Shown here: one piece after another, positions 7,986 through 16,987 of the stretch
How positions within the stretch are numbered: the stretch's first letter is position 1
Layout of the letters: the number at the start of each line of letters is the position of its first letter
Assembly (NCBI GenBank): GCA_024697545.1
Contig: JAILFN010000061.1
Span: forward strand, 1-42,959
DNA length: 42,959 nt
Direction of reading: 5' to 3'
Source: Ruminococcus sp.
GTDB taxonomy: Bacteria; Bacillota; Clostridia; Oscillospirales; Ruminococcaceae
Notes under the pieces: generated by a model
What the model saw: only the letters and a program-made list of their open reading frames with translations
The model's database searches: none
What the model was told of the DNA's origin: nothing
Position numbers and translations under genes: made by a program

Positions 7986-8024
7986 AAAAAAACGACCGTC
8001 CGAAGTCACCCCACGGACGGTCGT
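7986..8024 (-). terminator. Terminator of the HPr-like gene
   Basis: An 11-bp stem (ACGACCGTCCG/CGGACGGTCGT) with an 11-nt loop, followed on the minus strand by seven T. It separates the HPr-like gene from the BspA-like promoter. Confidence 0.9.
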
Positions 8025-8050
8025 CAGCATTTCTTTAGTTCAAGTTCTTC

Positions 8051-8281
8051 TTACTCAACTACGAACTTAGCGATCTTATCGAAGAAGTCGCCGGGATCTT
8101 CGGTGTGAGCTACCAGCTGAATGGTGTTTGCAAGGTCGAGGGAGAAGATACCCATGATAGACTTAGCGTCTACCGCATATCTGCCCGACACGAGATCAAC
8201 GTCGAAATCATAAAGCATAACGATGCTGACAAACTCCTTAACGGCAACTATCGAATCCAGTCTGATCTTTTTCTTCATCAT
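8051..8281 (-). CDS. HPr-family protein lacking the catalytic histidine
   Basis: 76 residues from the ATG at 8281, which has GGAGG 7 nt upstream; a longer reading to 8329 would pass through this site. HPr normally carries phosphate from enzyme I to sugar permeases on His15 and is also phosphorylated on Ser46 for carbon control. The Ser46 region is well kept (AKSIMGIFSLDL, S41). The GxHARPA site is absent: the aligned stretch is LDSIVAVKEFVSIVM and no histidine lies near it. It is therefore probably not a phosphocarrier. It resembles Crh in keeping only the regulatory serine, though Crh has a glutamine at position 15. It is monocistronic with its own promoter and terminator. A GCGGTATACCGC palindrome lies in its leader (about 8301-8312). 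Confidence 0.85.
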   Translation of the reverse strand: MMKKKIRLDSIVAVKEFVSIVMLYDFDVDLVSGRYAVDAKSIMGIFSLDLANTIQLVAHTEDPGDFFDKIAKFVVE

Positions 8282-8370
8282 GATTTTACCTCCTTGAGTT
8301 GCGGTATACCGCGCTTTTTGCGGTATCACCCTTTGTCAGCGGTTGTTCTTTCTACCGCTCTACAATTATA

Positions 8371-8398
8371 ATTATAATCATTTTTTCGCCTTTGTCAA
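8371..8398 (-). promoter_or_regulatory. Promoter of the HPr-like gene
   Basis: The minus strand reads TTGACA, a 16-nt spacer and TATAAT. A second TATAAT follows 6 nt further on. It is back-to-back with the mtaB promoter that begins at 8406. Confidence 0.8.
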
Positions 8399-8405
8399 GC
8401 GGTTA

Positions 8406-8434
8406 TTGCAATTTTCTAAAAAATATAGTATAAT
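8406..8434 (+). promoter_or_regulatory. Promoter of mtaB
   Basis: TTGCAA, a 17-nt spacer and TATAAT. Only 7 bp separate its -35 box from that of the divergent HPr-like gene, so the two promoters may affect each other. The leader is about 115 nt. Confidence 0.8.
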
Positions 8435-8556
8435 AGTCAATGTAAAGTTTACACAGTCAGGTTTTTTAGTACAGTTTTACAATAAGTTGCACTACTTTTT
8501 GTGCAAATGCGACATGAATCGTCCACAATGGGACAAGCGAAAGGAAAGCATGGGAT

Positions 8557-9840
8557 ATGCCTTTGAAGATCTATTACATGACATTCGGCTGCAAGGTCAA
8601 TCAGTATGAAACGGACAAGATAGCCGCACGTTTTGCCGCAGACGGTCATCTCCGCGCCGCAGATATAGCCGATGCGGACGTTTGCGTGATAAACTCCTGC
8701 ACCGTCACTGCCGAAGCGGATAAAAAGCTCAGGCAGTTTATCAGCCGTGTTAAGAGAGAATCGCCCCGCTGCATGACCGTGCTGACAGGCTGCTACCCCA
8801 CCGCCTTCCGCGACAAAGCCCAAGAGCTGGGCTGCACCATTTATGTGCAGAACAAAGACAAGCAGAAGATACCGCAGATAGTCTGCGAGCATACGGATAC
8901 TTCCCGCTTCGCCGCCTGCACCGCACCCGCGGAGCATCAGACCGCCGCGGACAGCCGCACCCGCGCATACATCAAAATACAGGACGGCTGCAACCTCTTC
9001 TGCACCTACTGCATAATCCCCTACGCCCGCGGCAGGCTGCGCTCAAAGCCTCTTGACGACATCGCCGAAGAGGTACGTCAGCTGGCGGCGGAGGGCTACC
9101 GCGAGATAATACTCACAGGCATAAACCTCTGCTGCTACGGGAAGGACTTAGGCGGCAGGCGGCTGGTAGATGCGATAGAAACGGTCTGCTCCGTCGAGGG
9201 GGACTTCCGCGTGCGGCTGAGCTCTATGGAGCCCGAGATGATATCCGACGAGGACATTGCGCGGATGGCGGCACAGCCGAAGCTCTGCCCGCATTTTCAT
9301 CTTTCGCTGCAAAGCGGCTGCGACAGGACGCTGCGTGCCATGAACCGCCACTACGACTCGGCAGAGTACCTCGCACTCTGCGAAAAGCTGAGGAAGGTTT
9401 TCCCCGACTGCGCGATAACCACCGACATAATGGCAGGCTTTCCCGATGAGACGGAAGAGGACTTTGCCAAATCGCTCGCCTTTGCCGAAAAGGTCGGCTT
9501 TGCGGGAGCGCACATCTTCCCATACTCCCGCCGAAGCGGCACAAAAGCCGACCTCATGCCGAACCAGCTCGACAACGGCGAGAAAGCAAAGCGTGCGGCT
9601 AAAATGTCCGAGGTGTGCAAAGGCACAGCCCTGCGCTACAACAGCAGATTTATCGGCAGGACGGTGGAGGTGCTGTTCGAGCGTGAGGGCGGCAAGCCTT
9701 ATCACACGGGTCACAGCCGCGAATATATAGAGGTAAGAGTCCCCCGCGCAGGCGGCGAAACATGGCGGCGGCAGGTAAAGCGGATACGCATAACCGAAGC
9801 GGAAGCGGGCTTCTGCATCGGCGAGGAGACAGATACATGA
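8557..9840 (+). CDS. mtaB: tRNA t6A37 methylthiotransferase MtaB
   Basis: 427 residues. MtaB uses two iron-sulphur clusters and SAM radicals to turn t6A37 into ms2t6A in tRNAs that read ANN codons. The N-terminal domain has its three cluster cysteines, C12 (TFGCKVNQ), C48 (NSCTV) and C79 (TGCYP). The radical SAM motif is C145-x3-C149-x2-C152 in DGCNLFCTYCIIPYARG. Conserved LTGINL, LSSMEP and TDIMAGFPDETEEDF follow, with a TRAM-like tail at about 360-420. FGCKVNQ and the overall length favour MtaB over MiaB or RimO. The ATG at 8557 has AGGAAAG about 8 nt upstream. The stop overlaps the next start (ATGA), so the acetyltransferase is translationally coupled. Confidence 0.95.
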   Translation: MPLKIYYMTFGCKVNQYETDKIAARFAADGHLRAADIADADVCVINSCTVTAEADKKLRQFISRVKRESPRCMTVLTGCYPTAFRDKAQELGCTIYVQNKDKQKIPQIVCEHTDTSRFAACTAPAEHQTAADSRTRAYIKIQDGCNLFCTYCIIPYARGRLRSKPLDDIAEEVRQLAAEGYREIILTGINLCCYGKDLGGRRLVDAIETVCSVEGDFRVRLSSMEPEMISDEDIARMAAQPKLCPHFHLSLQSGCDRTLRAMNRHYDSAEYLALCEKLRKVFPDCAITTDIMAGFPDETEEDFAKSLAFAEKVGFAGAHIFPYSRRSGTKADLMPNQLDNGEKAKRAAKMSEVCKGTALRYNSRFIGRTVEVLFEREGGKPYHTGHSREYIEVRVPRAGGETWRRQVKRIRITEAEAGFCIGEETDT

Positions 9841-10292
9841 AGATAATAAACTATTTTGAAAGCGTCAGGCGTGAGCACTGGCTTGAAGAGATAAAAAAAT
9901 GCGACTGGGCGGCAGGGGCTTTTCTTTATGAGCTGCTGACAGAGGGCAGGTTATTTGAAATGGCAGGCGAGGATACACAGCTGCTGCTGCTCACCAACGG
10001 CGATGAGCTGATATCATTCTGCACCCTCGCCGAAAGGGACGATATCCCCGACTGCACGCTCACCCCGTGGGTGGGCTTCGTCTACACCTTCCCACGGCAC
10101 AGAGGACATCACCGCTTCGGTCTGCTGCTCGAAGAAGCGGGGCGGCGCGCTAAGGAGAAAGGCAGGCAGGAGATATACATCTCGACCGACCACATCGGGC
10201 TGTATGAAAAATACGGCTGCAAATTTCTGACGGAAATGAAGGATATGCACGGTGGTATGTCGAGAGTGTATGTGAAAAGACTTGAGCTGTAA
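9837..10292 (+). CDS. GNAT-family N-acetyltransferase
   Basis: 151 residues, starting inside the stop codon of mtaB (ATGA overlap). The fold order fits GNAT: strand LLLLTNGDELISFCTLAERDD, then TPWVGFVYTFPRHRGHHRFG, which covers strand 4 and the acetyl-CoA loop, then a helix LLLEEAGRRAKEKG, then EIYISTDHIGLYEKYGCKF, the usual xxLYEKxGF ending. The usual QxxGxG/A loop appears as HRGHHRFG, which is a variant. The substrate cannot be told. Being in the mtaB operon does not prove a role in tRNA modification. Confidence 0.85.
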   Translation: MKIINYFESVRREHWLEEIKKCDWAAGAFLYELLTEGRLFEMAGEDTQLLLLTNGDELISFCTLAERDDIPDCTLTPWVGFVYTFPRHRGHHRFGLLLEEAGRRAKEKGRQEIYISTDHIGLYEKYGCKFLTEMKDMHGGMSRVYVKRLEL

Positions 10293-10309
10293 CAAGAAGG
10301 AGTATATTT

Positions 10310-11041
10310 ATGGAAAGAAAATGCGTTGACTGCGGCAAGCTGTTTCATCTGAGCGACGGCGAGATAAACTTTTTTAAGAGCAAGGGTATGGAGCTGCCCA
10401 AAAGATGCAAAGAGTGCAGAGAAGCACGAAATCCCAAAAAGGCATCTGCCCGCCCGAACCACGAATACGACAGCGGCACGCCCCAAAACAGCCTGCCCCA
10501 AAATAACGGCAGCAGTCTGATCTATAAGATACTGGTAGCGATCGCAGTCATTGGGGTGCTGATAAAGGGCGGAATGACACTTTCCAAGATCGAGACTCCC
10601 GAAAAAGCCGTAGAGCCCGCTCCATATACAGTCACCACAGAAGCGGAGATACAGACAGAGCCGGAGGAAACAGAAGCCCCCAAAACGACTGCCGAGACCG
10701 AGACAAAGAAGAAGAAAAAGACAAAAGCCGAGACGGAAGCTCCCGCCGCACTCACCACACGGGCAGACGAGTACATAATGTACTCCTTCCGCAACGCAGA
10801 CAGGCTGAATGAACATTTCGACAAGCACGGGCGGGAGATGGGATTTGCCACCGCCGAGGACTACGAGCGCCGCGCCTGCGATATAATCAACGACCCGAAC
10901 TCACTGTTCAAGATAGAAGCGGAGGACGGCGACGGGGTATACTTCGTCGAAAGCACGAATGAATTCGTGGTGCTCTCGACCGACGGGTTCATCAGGACAT
11001 ATTACATATGCGCGGGCAGGGATTATTTTGACAGGCAATGA
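10310..11041 (+). CDS. Zinc-ribbon, single-membrane-pass protein with a toxin-like C-terminal domain
   Basis: 243 residues with GAAGGAG 7 nt before the start. The N-terminus is a zinc ribbon with C5/C8 and C33/C36 (RKCVDCGK and KRCKECREAR), like the small 'probable zinc-ribbon' domain. One hydrophobic segment lies at about 70-88 (IYKILVAIAVIGVLI). A Thr/Glu-rich linker spans about 100-150. The last 90 residues (RNADRLNEHFDKHGREMGF, YERRACDIIND, NEFVVLSTDGFIRTYY) resemble the BECR-type RNase/toxin domains found at the ends of phage and polymorphic-toxin proteins; this is from memory of the pattern and is not certain. No immunity gene is seen beside it. Function unknown. Confidence 0.75.
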   Translation: MERKCVDCGKLFHLSDGEINFFKSKGMELPKRCKECREARNPKKASARPNHEYDSGTPQNSLPQNNGSSLIYKILVAIAVIGVLIKGGMTLSKIETPEKAVEPAPYTVTTEAEIQTEPEETEAPKTTAETETKKKKKTKAETEAPAALTTRADEYIMYSFRNADRLNEHFDKHGREMGFATAEDYERRACDIINDPNSLFKIEAEDGDGVYFVESTNEFVVLSTDGFIRTYYICAGRDYFDRQ

Positions 11042-11087
11042 CCCCGCGGAGGATTTGTTGACAAATTGAAAAATATCCGTGCAATAT

Positions 11088-11117
11088 TTGACAAACGCTG
11101 TTTATATATGGTATAAT
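11088..11117 (+). promoter_or_regulatory. Promoter of purL
   Basis: TTGACA, an 18-nt spacer and TATAAT, leaving a leader of about 45 nt. There is no room for a purine riboswitch. AGCCGATGGCT just before the ribosome site is the only small hairpin. Confidence 0.8.
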
Positions 11118-11168
11118 GATATGTGGTATTTTCAAAAGCCGATGGCTTATCTGAAAGGAGTAAAAAAT

Positions 11169-14100
11169 ATGTCTGTTTACAGAATTTACGTTGAGAAAAA
11201 GCCTGAATTTGCCGTTGAGGCAAGATCTCTGGCGGGCGACCTCGCCTCCGCGCTGGGCATCAAGGCTCAGAGCGTCCGCATCATCAACCGCTATGATGCC
11301 GAGGGTCTGACCGATGAGGATTTCAAGGCTGCGGTGCCTGTCGTATTCTCCGAGCCCGCAGTTGACGTTACCTATGACCATATGCCCGAGCTTTCCGACG
11401 GCGAAAAGGTCATCTGCTCCGAGTATCTGCCCGGTCAGTTCGATCAGAGAGCCGATTCCTGCGCTCAGTGTATCTCCCTGCTGCGCGGCGGCAAGCGTCC
11501 CGTTGTAAAGTCCGCCAAGGTATACATTTTCAGCGGCGTGACCGATGAACAGCTGAACACCATCAAGGGATACATCATAAACCCCGTTGAGTCCCGCGAG
11601 GCAAAGCTCGACCGCTTCGAGACACTGGACGTTACCTATGAGATACCCACCACAGTCAGGACCGTTGAAGGCTTTATCAAAAAGTCGGGCGATGAGCTCG
11701 CCGCAATGGTGGCAGAGCTGGGACTTGCTATGGACGTTGACGATATCAAGTTCTGTCAGGAATACTTCCGCGATACCGAAAAGCGTGACCCCACCATCAC
11801 TGAGATCCGCATGATCGACACCTACTGGTCGGATCACTGCCGTCACACAACATTCTCGACTATAATAGACGATGCAAAGATAGATGCTCCTTATATAAAG
11901 CATACCTATGACGAATACATCAAGGCCCGCGAGGATCTTTACGGCGACCGCAAGGACAAGCCTCAGACCCTTATGGATCTTGCTGTTATCGGCGCAAAGC
12001 AGCTTCGTAAGGCAGGTCTGCTCGATGACCTTGACGAGAGCGAGGAGATAAACGCCTGTTCCATCAAGATGACCGTTGACGTGATAGACGGCGGTAACAG
12101 CGAAGCTGTTACAGATGAAGACTGGCTGCTCATGTTCAAGAACGAGACTCACAATCACCCCACCGAGATCGAGCCCTTCGGCGGTGCGGCTACCTGTCTC
12201 GGCGGCGCTATCCGCGATCCCCTTTCGGGCAGAAGCTATGTATATCAGGCTATGCGCGTAACAGGCGCTGCAAATCCCCTCGTGCCCGTTGAGGACACCA
12301 TCGAGGGCAAGCTCCCGCAGAGAAAGATCACCGTCGGCGCTGCGAACGGTTACAGCTCCTACGGCAACCAGATAGGTCTTGCAACAGGTCACGTTTCCGA
12401 AGTATATCACCCCGGCTATGTGGCAAAGCGCATGGAGATCGGTGCTGTTATCGGCGCTGCTCCCGCTTCAAATGTAAGACGTGAAAGACCCGCACCCGGC
12501 GATGTCGTTATACTGCTGGGCGGCAAAACGGGACGCGACGGCTGCGGCGGTGCTACAGGTTCTTCAAAGTCCCACACCCTGCACTCGCTGGAATCCTGCG
12601 GTGCCGAGGTGCAGAAGGGTAACGCTCCCGAAGAAAGAAAGCTCCAGAGACTTTTCCGCAATCCGACTGTTACTTCCATGATAAAGCGCTGCAACGACTT
12701 CGGTGCGGGCGGTGTATCGGTAGCTATCGGCGAGCTCACCGACGGTCTTGTTATTGACCTTGACAAGGTGACAAAGAAATATGACGGTCTTGACGGCACA
12801 GAGCTTGCCATCTCCGAATCTCAGGAGAGAATGGCAGTAGTCATCGCCGCCGAGGATACCGACAGATTCATGGCTGAGGCTGCAAAGGAAAACCTTGAGG
12901 CTACCCTCGTGGCAGTAGTCAAGGAAGAGCCCAGACTGAAGATGAACTGGTGCGGCAATCAGATCGTTGATCTTTCCCGCGAGTTCCTGAATTCCAACGG
13001 TGCAAAGAAGCACACCACCGTTGAGGTAGGTCTGCCGATGATCGGCAACGATAACGCGGGCGAGGACAGCGCCGACCGCTGGGATGCTATGATATCCAAC
13101 CTGAACATCTGCTCGCAGAAGGGTCTTGTTGAAAGATTCGACTCCACCATCGGCGCAGGCACGGTGCTCATGCCCTACGGCGGAAAGTATCAGGAAACTC
13201 CCACACAGGCTATGGCTGCAAAGATCCCCGTGCTCCACGGCGATACCACAACTGCTTCCGTAATGGCATGGGGCTACGATCCTTACCTCTCCTCCCAGAG
13301 CCCTTACCACGGTGCAATGTCCGCGGTAGTACACTCCATCGCGAGACTTGTAGCGGCAGGCGGCAAGTATGAATCCACCAGACTGACCTTCCAGGAGTAT
13401 TTCGAAAGAACACAGAACGACCCGCAGCGCTGGGGCAAGCCCTTTGCCGCACTGCTGGGCGCTTACAAGGCACAGATAGAGCTGGGCTGCGCTTCCATCG
13501 GCGGCAAGGACTCTATGTCGGGTACATTCGAGCACACCGATGTTCCGCCCACCCTCGTATCCTTTGCCGTTGACGTTACAAAGACGAACAATATAGTTTC
13601 CAACGAATTCAAGAAGGCAGGCACCAAGGTAGTCTTCATCAAGCCCGAGTATGATGATAACAAGCTCGTGGACTTTGACTCCCTCAAGAGCGTATTCAAG
13701 ACTGTTGAAGCTCTTATCAGGGACGGCAAGGTGCTCGCAAGCTGGGCTGTCGGCTTCGGCGGCGTTTCCGAGGCTGTTGCAAAGATGACCTTCGGCAACC
13801 GCATAGGCTTCAAGTTCACCGAAAAGCTCACCGCCGAGGAGCTGTTCAGACCCTGCTACGGCGCGTTCCTGCTCGAACTCGCCGAGGGTGCCGAGACAGA
13901 CCTCAGAGTTATCGGCGAGACCACCGACAGCTTTACCATCGACAACGGTTACGTCATCGACGGTATGCACCTCGTTAAGCTTTGGGAAGGCAAGCTTGAA
14001 CCTGTATTCCCGACCTCTGTTGCCGAGCCCGCAGAAAAGCCCGAGGTATACAGCTTTGAGGCTGAAAAGAGAGTCGCTCCCGCTATTAAGGTCGCAAGAC

Positions 14101-14894
14101 CCAAGGTGCTCATCCCCGTATTCCCCGGCACAAACTGCGAATATGACACCGCTAAGGTATTCGAGAACGCAGGCGCTGAGGCTACCGTGTTCGTGGTACG
14201 CAACCTCACGGGCGATATGATAGAAGAGTCTGTATCCGAGATGGAAAAGCTCATAAAGCAGTCGCAGATCGTAATGCTCCCGGGCGGATTCTCGGGCGGT
14301 GACGAGCCTGACGGTTCGGGCAAGTTCATCGTATCCTTCCTCCGCAACCCGAGGCTCACCGATGCTATCCACGACCTGCTGAAAAACCGCGACGGTCTGA
14401 TGCTCGGTATCTGCAACGGCTTCCAGGCGCTCGTGAAGCTCGGTCTTGTGCCTTACGGCGAGATCGTTCCCATGCGCGACGATTCGCCCACGCTTACATT
14501 CAACACCATCGCACGTCACCAGTCGAAGATGGTGAACACCCGCATAGCTTCAAACAAGTCGCCCTGGCTCGCTGACAGCAATGTAGGCGATATCCACAAC
14601 ATCGCGATATCCCACGGCGAGGGCAGATTCGTAGCTTCCGCGGAAGAGATCGCAAAGCTTGCGGCTAACGGACAGATCGCAACACAGTACGTTGACTTTG
14701 AAGGCAAGCCTACCTATGACATTCAGTGCAACCCCAACACCTCCGTTCAGGCTATCGAGGGCATAACCTCTCCCGACGGCAGAGTGCTCGGCAAGATGGG
14801 TCACTCTGAAAGAATGGGCGCGGGCGTTGTCATAAACGTTCCCGGCGAGAAGGATCAGCACATCTTCGCCAACGGAGTAAAATACTTCAAGTAA
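11169..14894 (+). CDS. purL: Phosphoribosylformylglycinamidine synthase, single-chain form
   Basis: 1241 residues from the ATG at 11169, chosen because AAAGGAG lies 9 nt upstream; earlier in-frame ATGs fall at the promoter. The enzyme makes FGAM from FGAR, ATP and glutamine in purine synthesis. The order is an N-terminal PurS-like part, linker, two AIRS-type synthetase halves (YWSDHCRHTTFS at about 220, FKNETHNHPTEIEPFGGAAT at about 325, later GGKDSMSG) and a C-terminal class I glutaminase. The glutaminase has nucleophile C1082 in GICNGFQAL and histidines in ISHGEGRF and GHSERMGAG. Firmicutes such as Bacillus split this into PurS, PurQ and PurL; the fused clade occurs in Clostridia. No other pur gene lies nearby. 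Confidence 0.97.
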   Translation: MSVYRIYVEKKPEFAVEARSLAGDLASALGIKAQSVRIINRYDAEGLTDEDFKAAVPVVFSEPAVDVTYDHMPELSDGEKVICSEYLPGQFDQRADSCAQCISLLRGGKRPVVKSAKVYIFSGVTDEQLNTIKGYIINPVESREAKLDRFETLDVTYEIPTTVRTVEGFIKKSGDELAAMVAELGLAMDVDDIKFCQEYFRDTEKRDPTITEIRMIDTYWSDHCRHTTFSTIIDDAKIDAPYIKHTYDEYIKAREDLYGDRKDKPQTLMDLAVIGAKQLRKAGLLDDLDESEEINACSIKMTVDVIDGGNSEAVTDEDWLLMFKNETHNHPTEIEPFGGAATCLGGAIRDPLSGRSYVYQAMRVTGAANPLVPVEDTIEGKLPQRKITVGAANGYSSYGNQIGLATGHVSEVYHPGYVAKRMEIGAVIGAAPASNVRRERPAPGDVVILLGGKTGRDGCGGATGSSKSHTLHSLESCGAEVQKGNAPEERKLQRLFRNPTVTSMIKRCNDFGAGGVSVAIGELTDGLVIDLDKVTKKYDGLDGTELAISESQERMAVVIAAEDTDRFMAEAAKENLEATLVAVVKEEPRLKMNWCGNQIVDLSREFLNSNGAKKHTTVEVGLPMIGNDNAGEDSADRWDAMISNLNICSQKGLVERFDSTIGAGTVLMPYGGKYQETPTQAMAAKIPVLHGDTTTASVMAWGYDPYLSSQSPYHGAMSAVVHSIARLVAAGGKYESTRLTFQEYFERTQNDPQRWGKPFAALLGAYKAQIELGCASIGGKDSMSGTFEHTDVPPTLVSFAVDVTKTNNIVSNEFKKAGTKVVFIKPEYDDNKLVDFDSLKSVFKTVEALIRDGKVLASWAVGFGGVSEAVAKMTFGNRIGFKFTEKLTAEELFRPCYGAFLLELAEGAETDLRVIGETTDSFTIDNGYVIDGMHLVKLWEGKLEPVFPTSVAEPAEKPEVYSFEAEKRVAPAIKVARPKVLIPVFPGTNCEYDTAKVFENAGAEATVFVVRNLTGDMIEESVSEMEKLIKQSQIVMLPGGFSGGDEPDGSGKFIVSFLRNPRLTDAIHDLLKNRDGLMLGICNGFQALVKLGLVPYGEIVPMRDDSPTLTFNTIARHQSKMVNTRIASNKSPWLADSNVGDIHNIAISHGEGRFVASAEEIAKLAANGQIATQYVDFEGKPTYDIQCNPNTSVQAIEGITSPDGRVLGKMGHSERMGAGVVINVPGEKDQHIFANGVKYFK

Positions 14895-14907
14895 GAAATA
14901 ACGGCAG

Positions 14908-14930
14908 TACCGCACAAACACTGTGCGGTA
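14908..14930 (+). other. Strong hairpin after purL without a T-run
   Basis: Perfect 9-bp stem TACCGCACA/TGTGCGGTA with a 5-nt loop, starting 13 nt after the purL stop. No T-tract follows. It may protect the purL mRNA 3' end or be a weak terminator before DUF1294. Confidence 0.55.
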
Positions 14931-14952
14931 TCGCTGTATATAAGGAAAAACC

Positions 14953-15303
14953 ATGAAAGAAACATTTTTATCGCTTCCTGTACTTCTGAGGATATACCTC
15001 GGCATAATAACGGTCATGGGATTACTGACCTTCCTGACCTTCGGCATCGACAAGCTGAAGTCGATGATGCACATTTCCTTCGGACCTTTCAAGATGACAT
15101 TCAACAGGGTCCCAGAGAAAACGCTGCTGACGCTTTCGGTCCTCGGCGGAGCTTACGGTGCCATGCTCGGTATGCTGCTGTTCAGGCACAAATCCCGCAA
15201 GACCCGATTCAAGTACAGCATACCCATACACCTTCTGATCTGGATAGTGCTGGGGCTGCTCTCGATAGACCTGTCCCCGTCACTTGAAGCAATGCTGAAA
15301 TAA
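14953..15303 (+). CDS. DUF1294-family membrane protein
   Basis: 116 residues with three or four membrane segments: about 8-30 (LRIYLGIITVMGLLTFLTFG), about 58-78 and about 92-110. The signature RVPEKTLLTLSVLGGAYGAM followed by LLFRHKSRKTRFKY is typical of DUF1294. The function of the family is unknown. It lies 58 nt after purL and 23 nt before the Lrp gene. AAGGAAAAACC precedes the ATG. Confidence 0.85.
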   Translation: MKETFLSLPVLLRIYLGIITVMGLLTFLTFGIDKLKSMMHISFGPFKMTFNRVPEKTLLTLSVLGGAYGAMLGMLLFRHKSRKTRFKYSIPIHLLIWIVLGLLSIDLSPSLEAMLK

Positions 15304-15326
15304 ACGGCAGAAAGGAGAACACAACA

Positions 15327-15806
15327 ATGGACACATTACTTGAGCTTTTAAAATCAAACGCAAGACTTTCGGTGCAGGAGCTCGCCGTCATGCTCGAAGA
15401 GCCTGAGGAGGAGGTTGCCCGCAGGATATCCGAATATGAATCTCAGGGAGTCATCAAGGGCTACGCCGCTATTCTCGACGACTCGGCACTTGACCCTCAT
15501 TACGTTGCAGCCCTGATAGAGCTTAAAGTTACCCCGCAGTCGCAGAGCGGCTTTGATGAGATAGCAAGGCAGATAGCCGAATACGACGAGGTTGAGTCGG
15601 TAAGGCTCATGTCGGGCGGGTATGATATAATAGTTTCCGTCACGGGCACGGATATCCGCACCGTTTCAAGATTCGTTGCCGAAAAACTTGCTGCCATCGA
15701 CGCCATCACTTCAACAGCCACCCACTTTGAGCTGAAAAGCTACAAGAAATACGGCGTGATGATCTGCGAAGAGCAGACCGACGAGAGAGGTATATTATTC
15801 CCATGA
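15327..15806 (+). CDS. Lrp/AsnC-family transcriptional regulator
   Basis: 159 residues. The N-terminal winged helix-turn-helix reads LLELLKSNARLSVQELAVML, with EEVARRISEYESQGVIKGYA as recognition helix and wing. The C-terminal RAM (ligand-binding) domain spans about 65-145 with VRLMSGGYDIIVSVTGTD. Lrp proteins sense amino acids as octamers. The stop overlaps the next start (ATGA), coupling it to the aminotransferase, so it probably controls or responds to that amino acid pathway. AAAGGAG precedes the start. Confidence 0.93.
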   Translation: MDTLLELLKSNARLSVQELAVMLEEPEEEVARRISEYESQGVIKGYAAILDDSALDPHYVAALIELKVTPQSQSGFDEIARQIAEYDEVESVRLMSGGYDIIVSVTGTDIRTVSRFVAEKLAAIDAITSTATHFELKSYKKYGVMICEEQTDERGILFP

Positions 15807-16987
15807 ACAAAGATCTCAGCAAGCTGCTCAATCAGACAGCGGTGAACATGAAGCCTTCGGGCATACGCCGCTTCTTTGACATAGCGCAGCAAATGGAAGA
15901 TGTTATCTCACTCGGTGTCGGAGAGCCCGATTTCAAGACACCCTGGAAGATACGCCAGACGGCGATAGATACCCTGCAAAAGGGACGCACCTGCTATACC
16001 GCGAACTCGGGTCTGAAGGAGCTCAGGCAGGAGATCGCGGCTTACACGAAAAATACCGTACACACAGACTACGATCCGAATAACGAGATAATCGTGACGG
16101 TCGGCGGCTCAGAGGCTATCGACCTTACCGTTCGCGCGATAGTCTCACCGGGAGATGAGGTACTGGTGGTCGAGCCCTGCTTTGTCTGTTACTCACCTAT
16201 CGTGAGCATGGCGGGCGGCATACCCGTCAGCATCGAGACTAAAGTGGAAGACGAATTCCGCCTGACGGCAGAGCAGCTGCGCGAGCATATAACCGAGCGC
16301 ACAAAGCTGCTGATACTTCCCTTCCCCAACAACCCGACGGGCGCAGTCATGACCCGCGAGGATCTTGAAGCCGTTGCCGAGGTACTGAGAGATACCGATA
16401 TATTCGTGCTGAGCGACGAGATATACTCCGAGCTTACCTATTCGGGCAAGCACTGCTCGATAGTCGAGCTTGAGGGTATGCGTGAACGCACCGTGCTGGT
16501 AAACGGATTTTCAAAAAGCTTTGCCATGACGGGCTGGAGACTCGGCTGGGCGTGCGCTCCGCATTACATAATGCAGCAGATGCTCAAGCTTCATCAGTAC
16601 GCTATAATGTCATCGCCCACGACAAGCCAGTACGCGGCTATCACTGCGCTGCGCGACTGCCTGCCCGATACCGTTAAAATGAAGAACGAATACAACATTC
16701 GCCGCCGCTTCGTGGTCGATGGCTTCAACAAGCTCGGGCTCACCTGCTTTGAGCCGCAGGGCGCGTTTTACGTCTTCCCCTGCATACGCTCAACGGGAAT
16801 GTCAAGCGAGGAATTCTGCGAGAAGCTGGTGCATTCAAAGCGCGTGGCAGTAGTCCCCGGGAACGCCTTCGGCAAATCGGGCGAGGGCTTTGTCAGGGTC
16901 AGCTATGCTTATTCGGTAGCACACCTGCGCGAAGCGCTTAAACGCATAGGCGAGTTTCTTGAAGAGTTGAACGGAGAAAGAAAATGA
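15803..16987 (+). CDS. Class I/II PLP-dependent aminotransferase
   Basis: 394 residues, fold type I. The PLP lysine is K238 in NGFSKSFAMTGWRLGW. Other hallmarks are LGVGEPDFKTP, NPTGAV, SDEIYSELTY and the C-terminal FVRVSYAYS, where the arginine binds the substrate carboxylate. The family transfers amino groups between amino acids and 2-oxo acids; aspartate, alanine or aromatic substrates cannot be told apart here. It is coupled to the upstream Lrp regulator by a 4-nt overlap and to ispE downstream by another. Lrp plus aminotransferase is a recurrent pair in Firmicutes and archaea. Confidence 0.93.
   Translation: MNKDLSKLLNQTAVNMKPSGIRRFFDIAQQMEDVISLGVGEPDFKTPWKIRQTAIDTLQKGRTCYTANSGLKELRQEIAAYTKNTVHTDYDPNNEIIVTVGGSEAIDLTVRAIVSPGDEVLVVEPCFVCYSPIVSMAGGIPVSIETKVEDEFRLTAEQLREHITERTKLLILPFPNNPTGAVMTREDLEAVAEVLRDTDIFVLSDEIYSELTYSGKHCSIVELEGMRERTVLVNGFSKSFAMTGWRLGWACAPHYIMQQMLKLHQYAIMSSPTTSQYAAITALRDCLPDTVKMKNEYNIRRRFVVDGFNKLGLTCFEPQGAFYVFPCIRSTGMSSEEFCEKLVHSKRVAVVPGNAFGKSGEGFVRVSYAYSVAHLREALKRIGEFLEELNGERK

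Noticed and set aside
12564-14519. 651-codon open frame antisense to purL
   Set aside because: It is the mirror of a strongly conserved purL frame; the GC-biased codons of purL keep the opposite strand open. No ribosome site or family match. The 472-codon frame at 10992-12410 is rejected for the same reason.
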